In this document: positions 6,857 to 14,060 of the stretch, in pieces
Numbering within the stretch: position 1 is the first letter of the stretch
Layout: each line of letters begins with the position of its first letter
NCBI GenBank assembly: GCA_964450265.1
Contig: CAYVCY010000010.1
Coordinates: 1-28,760, forward strand
DNA length: 28,760 nt
DNA from: JAEZJZ01 sp964450265
GTDB taxonomy: Bacteria; Bacillota; UBA994; UBA5500
Direction: 5' to 3'
Notes under the pieces: model-generated
Told to the model about the DNA's origin: nothing
Databases searched by the model: none
Seen by the model: only the letters and a program-made list of their open reading frames with translations
Position numbers and translations under genes: made by a program

Positions 6857-8028
6857 CGTTTGTTATCTCCGTCACGGTCAGACGGCCCTTTGCGCTTGTC
6901 TCTCGGCCTAAGCGCAGTCCCTAAAGCATTGCTGAACTCCTTGGTAACGAAGGTGCGCAGCTTACTTCGGGCCTCGTTCCAACCTCCGGTACTGAGCAAC
7001 AGCCACGCACCGGCACCGACGATCACCAACCCGATCATCCACAAAGTTGCCCGGCTGCCGGCACTGCCTTCCCGGTCTCGGCCTGACTGCGCAGCCGATG
7101 TCCGAGCGCCCAGATAATTAGCATACACCTTGGCAAACAACGATGCACCGGCGGCAGCATCCTCACGGGTGGAAGTATCGGTGCCCACTTCCAGCAGCAG
7201 ATTTCGGCCGCTGAGGTCTTGGTTATAACCACCACGAGCAAAGAAGATCCCCTTGATCAAACCAGGAACCTCTTTGTCTGTGGCCGCCTTGATCTCCTGG
7301 GCGAATTGCTTGTTGGTGGACATGTTAGGGTTCTGTCTACCAACCACCAACCGGATCTGAGATACGTTACGCCCATCCACGGTGGTGGAATAGCTTTCCG
7401 GACCGCCACCGGCATCCCGATGCACGTCCAGCAGTGCCGTGCTACCCTGCTGCAACAGTTCCCGAGCCGTGCGCCGCGACCGGGTGTAAGCAGCGGCATC
7501 ATGGGGATCGTGCCGGCCTTCTGAATAGATCACCTTCGCTCCCGCTGATTGCAGACTGTCCACCAAGGCGGCACCTACTTTAAAAATGCCACCGTTTCCG
7601 CGGATGCTATCTGTTCCGTCGCTAGGCACATAGGATTCAGAGCTATGGGTATGGTAGACCCCCACTGTAACCTGCCCCTTGCCTGCCTGGGGAGCGCTGG
7701 CCATCAGGTTGTCGATCATGGCCATAGTCTCGGCAGAGAGTTGCACTGTCTCCAGGAAACGGGCCAGGGCTTTTCCTTCTCCCGCGTCAACAGAAATCAC
7801 CTCAAACAGACGATCATCCTCAGTCTGATATTGGTCGCCGACAGCTACACCCATACCGGTCTGAAAGACGACCGTTTCGGGGTTAGCCTGGTCATAGACA
7901 ACACAAAAACGCTCTTCGGTGCAATCTTCTGGTTCTAGGGGAGCGGCCAAGCCCAGGTTAGACAGCGGAAGCAGCGCTGACAACACCAGCAGAACCAGGA
8001 CGAACACCATCCGTTGGCGCATGCTCAT
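6853..8028 (-). CDS. spoIIP: Stage II sporulation protein P
   Basis: SpoIIP is the peptidoglycan amidase/endopeptidase that works with SpoIID and SpoIIM at the engulfing membrane to thin septal peptidoglycan. The 391-residue protein has an N-terminal membrane anchor (about residues 8-29) and a catalytic domain with VGVYHTHSSESY (His126, His128, Glu131), DVHRDAG (about 201-207) and LLLEVG near residue 277. These fit the zinc ligands and active-site residues of the family. After the catalytic domain there is a second hydrophobic segment (about 331-350) and a strongly basic tail. The ATG at 8028 overlaps the DUF1614 stop (ATGA) and has GGAGGG 7 nt upstream. The family is certain. Confidence 0.97.
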   Translation of the reverse strand: MSMRQRMVFVLVLLVLSALLPLSNLGLAAPLEPEDCTEERFCVVYDQANPETVVFQTGMGVAVGDQYQTEDDRLFEVISVDAGEGKALARFLETVQLSAETMAMIDNLMASAPQAGKGQVTVGVYHTHSSESYVPSDGTDSIRGNGGIFKVGAALVDSLQSAGAKVIYSEGRHDPHDAAAYTRSRRTARELLQQGSTALLDVHRDAGGGPESYSTTVDGRNVSQIRLVVGRQNPNMSTNKQFAQEIKAATDKEVPGLIKGIFFARGGYNQDLSGRNLLLEVGTDTSTREDAAAGASLFAKVYANYLGARTSAAQSGRDREGSAGSRATLWMIGLVIVGAGAWLLLSTGGWNEARSKLRTFVTKEFSNALGTALRPRDKRKGPSDRDGDNKR

Positions 8029-8720
8029 CGCCGATCCCTCCGCTCATTGATGTCCTCTATCTTTGCTTTCTGGGCCGAATTCAGTTCCACTCTTGGCGGG
8101 GCCTCTATCTTTGTCTTGTGCCCCCCGCCCAATCGTTCGCGGGTCTCGCCCACCAGTTCCGACAATGCCACCGCCAACAATCCGGCGATGATTACCGTAT
8201 CGAACACGCCCGCACCGCCGATCACTGTGCCCCCCTGATAGCCCCCGATGGCCAATCCGATGGCATAAGCGATATCGTTAGCCACTACAGACAGCACGCC
8301 TGCGATGAAAGAAGCACGGCGGGAACGACCCAAGATATAGGCGGTGAAACCAGCCAACAGCGCATAGAGGTACATCGGATCGATGACCATGTTCGCCGGA
8401 TCACCGGGCAAATAAGTGCTGACGAAATAGATCAGCGAGCCGCCGATCAGAGTTGCCCAAGCAGCCCGCCATTTCTCCTGAGCTTCATCGGCAGTGAACC
8501 AGAGCCACAAGGCCAAGATCAGCGGAATCAATCCGCCGCCGATGTTGATACCCAAGAGAGGCGTCAATTGGATATCTGGGATGTACGAACCGACAAACAT
8601 CGCCCCCAAGAAGAGCAAGGCTTGGCGATCTGTCAGCCGCATGCGATCCAATAGACGCTGCGCTATACCGAAATAGATCAACACAGACACAATCAGTAGG
8701 GCAATCGCGCCAACTGGCAT
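8025..8720 (-). CDS. DUF1614 family multi-pass membrane protein
   Basis: The 231-residue protein is mostly hydrophobic, with about six or seven likely membrane helices. It has conserved-looking Gly/Pro/Asp segments such as GSYIPDIQLTPLLGINIGGG, YLPGDPANMVIDP and GGAGVFDTVIIAGLLA. I recognise it as DUF1614, a family of unknown function found in Firmicutes. The start at ATG 8720 is placed 8 nt after GGGAG; an upstream TTG at 8729 lies too close to that site. Its stop overlaps the spoIIP start by 4 nt, so the two are coupled, suggesting expression during engulfment. Its upstream region contains a 16-bp palindrome. A transporter or protein-partner role is possible but not shown. Confidence 0.85.
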   Translation of the reverse strand: MPVGAIALLIVSVLIYFGIAQRLLDRMRLTDRQALLFLGAMFVGSYIPDIQLTPLLGINIGGGLIPLILALWLWFTADEAQEKWRAAWATLIGGSLIYFVSTYLPGDPANMVIDPMYLYALLAGFTAYILGRSRRASFIAGVLSVVANDIAYAIGLAIGGYQGGTVIGGAGVFDTVIIAGLLAVALSELVGETRERLGGGHKTKIEAPPRVELNSAQKAKIEDINERRDRR

Positions 8721-8753
8721 TCTCAACACTCCCTTTCCAGTTATCTGGCACCA

Positions 8754-8781
8754 TGATGATGCGCGATGATGCGCGCATCAT
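8754..8781. promoter_or_regulatory. Perfect 16-bp palindrome plus direct repeat upstream of DUF1614-spoIIP
   Basis: Positions 8766-8781 read ATGATGCGCGCATCAT, its own reverse complement. The half ATGATGCGCG also occurs directly at 8754-8763, giving a 12-nt phased direct repeat. It lies 34-61 nt before the DUF1614 start codon, where a repressor or activator could bind. I could not assign it to a regulator family, and no clear promoter boxes are visible around it. Confidence 0.5.
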
Positions 8782-8842
8782 ATCGCATTCTAGTGTTTCC
8801 CTGGCGCGATTCGGTTATGTTCCGTCGGCAACACGCATCAAC

Positions 8843-8886
8843 ACCAAATAAAACCAAAGAGGCACGGGCGAAATGCCCGTGCCTCT
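8843..8886 (-). terminator. Intrinsic terminator of the cmk-plsC-ispH/rpsA operon
   Basis: A perfect 12-bp stem agaggcacgggc (8858-8869) / gcccgtgcctct (8875-8886) with a 5-nt loop is followed on the minus strand by TTGGTTTTATTT. It starts only 13 nt after the stop codon of ispH-rpsA. Confidence 0.92.
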
Positions 8887-8899
8887 GTTCAAGTCACGC

Positions 8900-11170
8900 T
8901 TATTCTTGTTCTTGCTCTTGCTCTTGCTCTTGCTCTTGTTCTGGTTCCCCTTCTTCTTCCTTCTTCTCTTTGCCGAAGAGGCTGCCGAACATGTCGCCCA
9001 AGGTTACAGAGCCCTCTTCACGATAGCTCTGATTGCGACCTTCGCGGCGAGGCCGGCGTTCACTGCGCTCGGGACGATCGCCAGACTGGCGGTCGTAGCG
9101 CGGCTGCTGCGGATCCCGCATGCTGAGAGAGATGCGGCGGTCAGCCGGGTTGAGGCTAAGAATGCGCACTTCCACCTCATCACCAGGATTGACTACGTCC
9201 TCAGTCTTCTCCACCCGCTCGTTAGCTAACTGGGAGATATGCACCAAACCCTCTACGCCAGGGGTCAGCTCTACGAATGCACCGAAGGATACGGTGCGCA
9301 TGACCTTACCTTTGACTTGGCTACCTACAGTAAACTGATCGCCGACTAGAGTCCAAGGATCTGGGGTGGCCTGCTTCATAGAGAGTGAAATGCGCTCCCG
9401 CTCGCGGTCGACGCCCAGCACCTTCACCTGTACCTGTTCGCCTTCACTCAGCGCCTCAGATGGGTGATTGACGCGCCCCCAAGAGATCTCCGAAACATGC
9501 ACCAGACCGTCAACACCGCCGATGTCCACAAAAGCACCGAAATCAGTCAAGCGCTGCACAGTGCCTTCGATCACTTGGCCTTCCTCAAGGTTAGCCCAAG
9601 TAGCCTCTTTGCGAGCAGAGTTCAGCTCTTCGATGGCAGCCTTGCGGGAACAGACCAAACGCTTGCGGTTGTTCTCCATCTCGATGATCATCACCGAGAC
9701 CTCCTGACCAACGTAGACGCTGAGGTCTGGAACGAACCGCATGTCAACCAGAGAAGCCGGCAGGAAAGCCCGCAGATCGAACAGATCCACGATCAAACCG
9801 CCCTTGACTACTTCTACTACCTTACCGGTGACCACTTCACCTTGAGCAAACGCTGCCTCTGCTTGCTTCCAGCCTTCTTCAGCATCTGCCCGACGCTTGG
9901 ACAGCACCACGTTGCCTTCTTTGTTCTCCAACCGTAGCACTACCACCTGGATCTGATCGCCCTCGCTGACCAAGTCAGCCGGCTGCACGTTAGGCAGATT
10001 GGAGAGCTCGTTCATCGGAATAATGCCATCTGACTTATAGCGAATATCGACATAGACCTCGCTATCGGTCACGCGCACGACAGTTCCGGTAACCACTTGG
10101 CCGGTCTTGATGTTGGCCATCTCACCGACCATGTCATCTTGCTCGGTGACTTCCGCTGTCTCCTCCTGCGGTGACTCAACCTGGTCTAAGTTGGCCTCGG
10201 TTTCAGGCTGCAGCTCTTCTTGCTGCTCCTCTGTCTTCTCTTCCTCTACCTCTGCCGTCTCAACTACTACTTCTGTCTTCTCTTCCATTTCTGTCGTCTG
10301 TTCCGTCGTCTGTTCCACTTCTTTTTCCATGTTCTCCATGTTCTCCACTGTAGTCACGACCTCCTTAATTATCCAATCCGGAGTTGAAGCTCCCGCAGTA
10401 ATGCCTACTACTGCTCCAGGAAAAAACCAGTTGGGCAATAGTTCTGCGGCAGATTCAACGTGATGAGTAGGCGTACCTGTCTCAGTACATAATTGTACCA
10501 GATTTCGTGTGTTGGCACTATTATAACCGCCTACAACCACCATTATATCTACTTGCCGGGAGAGTTCCTGAGCAGCCTGTTGCCTCTCTGCTGTGGCATG
10601 ACAGATGGTCTGGCCGACCTCCGCCGAGATGCCTCGCTCTTGCAGCGCTTGCACCGTCTGGTCCCGCAGTTGCAGCTTAGTGGTCGTCTGTGCCACCAGC
10701 GCCACCGGTCGGTCAAACATCATCTCCCCTACATCCGTCGGGGCAGAGATGACTGTGGCCGACGGTCCGGCCCAAGCCATCACCGCTTGCACCTCTGGAT
10801 GGTTGACATCGCCCAGGATCAACAACTGATAGCCGCGCAGAACGAAATCGACCGACTTTTGGGTCAGGCTGGCCACATGAGGACAGGTGGCATCCACCAA
10901 CAACAAACCTCGCTCTTTAGCCTGTTGGTAAACCTCCGGCGGCGCACCGTGCGCTCTGATCAACACAACTCCGCCAGTCGGAACTTGATCGACACTCGAG
11001 ACGACCTCGATCCCTCGAGCAGCCAGACGCTGCATCTCCTGTGGGTTATGCACCAGAGGCCCCAGAGCGTGAACCTGGCGCCCGGTTGACTTCTCGGCCA
11101 GATCTATGGCTCGTTTCACTCCGTAACAAAAACCAGCCGCTGTAGCCACTAAAGTCTTCAACCTGCTCAC
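8900..11170 (-). CDS. ispH-rpsA: Bifunctional 4-hydroxy-3-methylbut-2-enyl diphosphate reductase / ribosomal protein S1
   Basis: This 756-residue fusion joins IspH, the last enzyme of the MEP isoprenoid pathway, to an S1-type RNA-binding protein. The IspH part (about residues 4-275) keeps the three [4Fe-4S] cysteines, near positions 15 (GFCYGVKRA), 96 (DATCPH) and 190 (QTICHAT), plus LVHNPQ, IRAHGAPP, NHPEV and TAGASTPDW. An acidic Glu/Thr/Gln-rich linker of about 75 residues follows. Four S1 domains then begin near residues 353, 443, 528 and 614. The C-terminus is basic, then ends in a Gln-Glu repeat. The fusion is known in Clostridia. The start is a GTG at 11170 overlapping the plsC stop by 4 nt with AGGAG upstream; a TTG one codon earlier is possible. 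A terminator follows directly. Confidence 0.96.
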   Translation of the reverse strand: MSRLKTLVATAAGFCYGVKRAIDLAEKSTGRQVHALGPLVHNPQEMQRLAARGIEVVSSVDQVPTGGVVLIRAHGAPPEVYQQAKERGLLLVDATCPHVASLTQKSVDFVLRGYQLLILGDVNHPEVQAVMAWAGPSATVISAPTDVGEMMFDRPVALVAQTTTKLQLRDQTVQALQERGISAEVGQTICHATAERQQAAQELSRQVDIMVVVGGYNSANTRNLVQLCTETGTPTHHVESAAELLPNWFFPGAVVGITAGASTPDWIIKEVVTTVENMENMEKEVEQTTEQTTEMEEKTEVVVETAEVEEEKTEEQQEELQPETEANLDQVESPQEETAEVTEQDDMVGEMANIKTGQVVTGTVVRVTDSEVYVDIRYKSDGIIPMNELSNLPNVQPADLVSEGDQIQVVVLRLENKEGNVVLSKRRADAEEGWKQAEAAFAQGEVVTGKVVEVVKGGLIVDLFDLRAFLPASLVDMRFVPDLSVYVGQEVSVMIIEMENNRKRLVCSRKAAIEELNSARKEATWANLEEGQVIEGTVQRLTDFGAFVDIGGVDGLVHVSEISWGRVNHPSEALSEGEQVQVKVLGVDRERERISLSMKQATPDPWTLVGDQFTVGSQVKGKVMRTVSFGAFVELTPGVEGLVHISQLANERVEKTEDVVNPGDEVEVRILSLNPADRRISLSMRDPQQPRYDRQSGDRPERSERRPRREGRNQSYREEGSVTLGDMFGSLFGKEKKEEEGEPEQEQEQEQEQEQE
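8903..8943. repeat. Hexanucleotide microsatellite in the end of ispH-rpsA
   Basis: About seven tandem copies of a 6-bp unit (CTCTTG with TTCTTG variants at the ends) encode alternating Glu-Gln residues immediately before the stop codon of ispH-rpsA. Unit gain or loss would keep the reading frame and only change the length of the acidic tail. Confidence 0.85.
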
Positions 11171-11769
11171 CAACTCTCCTCGTCTAACTGTCGTTTCAGC
11201 TCAGCAATTTGCCGCATCAATAAACCAGTGGCAGCATTCCGCTCTTCTGACGTCGGTTTCCCCGGGATAGCAGCGCTGGCGCTGATTGCCTGTCCTACAT
11301 TCACCTTGATCAAGCCGCCGAGGCGATAATCTCCGGTCAAAGCAACCGGAATCAAAGCCGACCCCGTGCGCATGGATAACATCGCAGCCCCGCCGAACGC
11401 TTCCTGCATCTCCCCGCTCTTGCTGCGGGTACCTTCCGGGAAGATCCCTAGCACCCCGCCGTCACGGAGCACCCCCAGAGCGTGCCGCACCGCCTGCACA
11501 TCCACTCTACCCCGTTTCACCGGAAAAACCCCAAGCCGCTGAATCAGCCAGCCGATCACGGGCCAGCTGATCAACTCTTCTTTGGCCATAAAACAAATCG
11601 GACGCCTGACAGCAATCGCCAGAAACACCGGATCCAATGCATGGATATGGTTGGCGGCGATCACGCAGGAGCCCTTGGTCGGGATATTCTCCAAACCTCG
11701 CACCTTGATTCTGATCAACATCCGGACCACAAAGGCACCGATGCCCCGCACTATATGGTAAAAGAGCAT
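11167..11769 (-). CDS. plsC: 1-acyl-sn-glycerol-3-phosphate acyltransferase
   Basis: PlsC transfers an acyl chain to lysophosphatidic acid to make phosphatidic acid at the cytoplasmic membrane. The 200-residue protein has the HX4D catalytic motif at His41-Asp46 (NHIHALDP) and the substrate-binding motif FPEGTRS at about residues 110-116. A short hydrophobic N-terminus (about 6-20) likely associates with the membrane. The ATG at 11769 has GGAGG 8 nt upstream, partly inside the end of cmk, and the stop codon overlaps the GTG of ispH-rpsA. The cmk-plsC-ispH-rpsA order is a standard clostridial arrangement. Assignment is secure. Confidence 0.96.
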   Translation of the reverse strand: MLFYHIVRGIGAFVVRMLIRIKVRGLENIPTKGSCVIAANHIHALDPVFLAIAVRRPICFMAKEELISWPVIGWLIQRLGVFPVKRGRVDVQAVRHALGVLRDGGVLGIFPEGTRSKSGEMQEAFGGAAMLSMRTGSALIPVALTGDYRLGGLIKVNVGQAISASAAIPGKPTSEERNAATGLLMRQIAELKRQLDEESW

Positions 11770-11772
11770 CTT

Positions 11773-12453
11773 CTACGCCTCCTCCGGGCAACACGAACGG
11801 GCCTTCTCCACGATGCAGTCAACCACTTGTTTAAAGGACATCCCGGTGGTATCCAGAACCAAGGCGTCCTCCGCCTCTGACAGCGGAGAGTGTTCACGGT
11901 TGCTATCCATATGGTCACGACGACGGATATCTTCGATCAGATCCGGCAAAGCGGCCATCTGCTTACCTTGTTCCAACCGACGGCGTTCGGCTCTTTCCTG
12001 CACGCTTGCCGTCAGATAGAATTTAATATCGGCCTCTGGCATCACCACTGTCCCGATGTCTCGCCCATCGGCAATGAATCCACCTGCTCTGCAAAGCTCC
12101 TGCTGCTTGGTCACCATTATCCGGCGCACCGCCTGATGGCTGGAAACCAACGAGACAAGCTCAGTGACTGCATCTGAACGGATCGCCCGCGGCAGGGGCT
12201 GCCCATCCATCCAAAGCTCTGAAGACACACTATTGGCCCTAAAGGACCAGGTGGTCTGCTCCGCTAAGACAGCCAGTGCGGGGGCATCGCTTGGCGATAC
12301 TTGAGTCTGTAAGGCTTTCCAGGTTAGAGCGCGATACATGGAACCAGTATCCAAGTAGGACAGACCCAAGGCTCTGGCTACCGCCTGTGAGACAGTGCTC
12401 TTGCCAGCACCAGCAGGTCCATCAACAGCTATATTCAGTTGGCACGGCAGCAA
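11773..12453 (-). CDS. cmk: Cytidylate kinase
   Basis: Cmk phosphorylates CMP and dCMP to the diphosphates using ATP. The protein has the P-loop DGPAGAGKS near its start (about residues 11-19), DTGSMYRALTW, and the conserved DGRDIGTVVMPEADIKFYLTAS segment, followed by an Arg-rich lid region (ERAERRRLEQG). I chose a TTG start at 12453, 9 nt after AGGAGG, giving 226 residues, close to the usual 220-230. An in-frame start at 12495 would place the ribosome site inside the gene. It heads the cmk-plsC-ispH/rpsA operon, and an extended -10 promoter lies about 95 nt upstream. Confidence 0.95.
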   Translation of the reverse strand: MLPCQLNIAVDGPAGAGKSTVSQAVARALGLSYLDTGSMYRALTWKALQTQVSPSDAPALAVLAEQTTWSFRANSVSSELWMDGQPLPRAIRSDAVTELVSLVSSHQAVRRIMVTKQQELCRAGGFIADGRDIGTVVMPEADIKFYLTASVQERAERRRLEQGKQMAALPDLIEDIRRRDHMDSNREHSPLSEAEDALVLDTTGMSFKQVVDCIVEKARSCCPEEA

Positions 12454-12761
12454 AACTTGATACCTCCTGCCTTGCAAGTAGTAACAACCGGCCACTCGAC
12501 AATTCCATCAACAATCATTGACAAATTGCCCATAGTAACCACCGCTATTATACCACAACTTGCTAAGGTTAGCCGAGCTGGCTGCATCTTGACAGTAATT
12601 TCTCCAATCAGGGCCTAGTTTTAGGCACTGTAGGACCAGTCTGAAACCACTGAAGCAGCTCTTCAGGGTCATTCCCAGCGCTTCCATAGGCTCAAGCATA
12701 GACTCAGGAGGTATTCAACTAAAGCGCATATCTATCGGGTGATAGAGTCCTGACTGCGTTT
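12454..12761 (-). other. Non-coding gap between aroH and cmk
   Basis: This 308-nt gap holds the cmk promoter near 12550 and a cmk leader of roughly 90 nt. I see no convincing intrinsic terminator for aroH: a short CTATC/GATAG hairpin near 12731-12745 lacks a T-run. A 63-codon open frame at 12508-12699 on the minus strand has no ribosome binding site or family-like content, so I do not call it a gene. Confidence 0.5.
12547..12555 (-). promoter_or_regulatory. Extended -10 promoter of the cmk operon
   Basis: The minus strand reads TGGTATAAT (12555-12547), a perfect TATAAT preceded by the TGn extension. No good -35 box is visible at 17 nt, which is common for extended -10 promoters. The predicted start near 12540 gives a leader of about 87 nt before the cmk TTG codon. 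Confidence 0.6.
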
Positions 12762-13130
12762 CTAAAGATGAGCAGTTTCGGCCCAGTCTGGCCTTAATTT
12801 GGCCGCTTCCTCCAAATAGACGTGCCTGGTCTGCGCCGGTTGATGGGGGCGGTCGGCCCAGAGGAGCAGGCGGACGGTGCGAGGTAAACCCTGGGGCACG
12901 TCCATCTCGACTGCATCCAGCAGCGCCACCTGTGTCCAGCCGATCTCCCTAGCTGCCCTGGCAGGATATGCCGCGTTCAAGTCCGGGGTGGCAGTGAAGA
13001 CAATGCTGATCACTTCCTCCGCTCGCAGCTCGTTATGCTCTGCTACGGTTTGTAGCAAACGCTTAGTGGCCTCAATAATCGCCTGGGGACTGTTCTCCTC
13101 CACACTGATCGCACCGCGAATCGCCTGCAC
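12762..13130 (-). CDS. aroH: Chorismate mutase, AroH type
   Basis: AroH is the trimeric monofunctional chorismate mutase that converts chorismate to prephenate on the way to Phe and Tyr. The 122-residue protein shows the family pattern: IRGAISVEENSP at the N-terminus with the active-site Arg, FTATPDLNAAYPARAAREIGW in the middle, and VEMDVPQGLPRTVRLLLW, with the conserved Glu and Arg, near the end. The GTG start at 13130 directly follows the TAA of the upstream binding-protein gene, and GGTGAGG just ahead serves as ribosome site. No other aromatic pathway gene is in the window, so it is separated from the rest of its pathway. Confidence 0.95.
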   Translation of the reverse strand: MQAIRGAISVEENSPQAIIEATKRLLQTVAEHNELRAEEVISIVFTATPDLNAAYPARAAREIGWTQVALLDAVEMDVPQGLPRTVRLLLWADRPHQPAQTRHVYLEEAAKLRPDWAETAHL

Positions 13131-14036
13131 TTACCTCACCTCCGGTAATTCTTGGGCCAGCTGCTGCCCGATCCACTCTACCTTACTGAGAGCGGTCTCC
13201 CAAGTTACATCGGCCAGATTAGCCGGGAGCGCGATCACCCGAGCCCAGGGGGTCTCATCCGGCAGAGTAGGGGGCTGGCTTTGGTTTGCGTTTTGCTGGA
13301 GCAATTGCGATAGCTGCTGCACGAGGGAAGGGGGGGCGAAGATTACCTCTGGGTCGAGCAACAACCCCGCTTCTGGCGTCAGCTGAACATAGCCTTTGCT
13401 CTGCACCACGTTGGACCCGCCAGCCAATTTAAGCAAATCATGCTCCATCGTTTCAATACCCGGCGCAGTAAACTCCTCGTCCAACCAGACCAGCACCCGG
13501 GGCACGCGGGTCACCCCGCTGTTCTGCCGCCAACCGAAGAGATGGTTCTCCAGCTGCTCAGCCAGCTCATTCGCTGCATGCTCTAGGTTGAGCAACTTGC
13601 CTAACCGAGGAATACCGCTGAGCAGCTGTTCGATGCTGTCCGGCGCACTCAACCACACATTCACGCCGCCTGACCGCAGCTCGTCCGCCAACTGCAGCGA
13701 TTCTCTTCCCAGCAACACCATGCCCGGTCGCAGGGCAACGATAGAAAGAGGAGCGGCTTGCCTTGCGGGACCTAGCAACTCGGCCTGCGGAAATACCTCT
13801 CGCGCCTCCTGACTGGCACCCACCACCCTGGTCCGCAGGCCGAGTTGGCTTAGCAGTCGGCCGATGGAAGCATCCAGGACAACCAGCCGCTCTGGCAGAT
13901 GATGATAGACCAACAGGGTCCCGCTATCATCCTCTGCCGAGATGGTGCGAATCGGTCGCTGATAGTTTACAGCGACGACAGCGGTGACCGCCAGCGCCAC
14001 AACTACCAAGATCAACGATAGCAGAGCCTTGCGCAT
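13131..14036 (-). CDS. Membrane-anchored BtuF/FhuD-type periplasmic-binding-fold protein, orphan
   Basis: The 301-residue protein has one N-terminal membrane segment (about residues 5-24) and then a helical-backbone binding-protein fold typical of cobalamin, haem and siderophore ABC transporters. Signs are RLVVLDASIGRLLSQLGL followed by RVVGASQ, SIVALRPGMVLLG, a central IEQLLSGIPRLGKLLN helix, ETMEHDLLKLAGGSNVV and LTPEAGLLLDPEVIFAP. There is no lipobox Cys, so it is likely held by an uncleaved anchor. No permease or ATPase gene is nearby. It lies between rluB and aroH, touching aroH end to start. The ATG at 14036 follows GGGGAG by 7 nt. The ligand is unknown; it may serve a transporter encoded elsewhere or act as a sensor. 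Confidence 0.8.
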   Translation of the reverse strand: MRKALLSLILVVVALAVTAVVAVNYQRPIRTISAEDDSGTLLVYHHLPERLVVLDASIGRLLSQLGLRTRVVGASQEAREVFPQAELLGPARQAAPLSIVALRPGMVLLGRESLQLADELRSGGVNVWLSAPDSIEQLLSGIPRLGKLLNLEHAANELAEQLENHLFGWRQNSGVTRVPRVLVWLDEEFTAPGIETMEHDLLKLAGGSNVVQSKGYVQLTPEAGLLLDPEVIFAPPSLVQQLSQLLQQNANQSQPPTLPDETPWARVIALPANLADVTWETALSKVEWIGQQLAQELPEVR

Positions 14037-14060
14037 TTCCACACTCCCCCCTCTATCTAT

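Noticed and set aside
8025..8028. Frameshift or gene breakage at the many short overlaps (8025, 6853, 16645, 18447, 11167, 26407)
   Set aside because: Each is a clean 4-nt stop/start overlap with complete proteins on both sides, consistent with translational coupling.
8900..8960. CRISPR-like or phage-like tandem array at the end of ispH-rpsA
   Set aside because: It is a simple 6-bp coding microsatellite without spacers.
12508..12699. 63-codon open frame in the aroH-cmk gap
   Set aside because: No ribosome binding site, no recognisable pattern, and it spans the cmk promoter.
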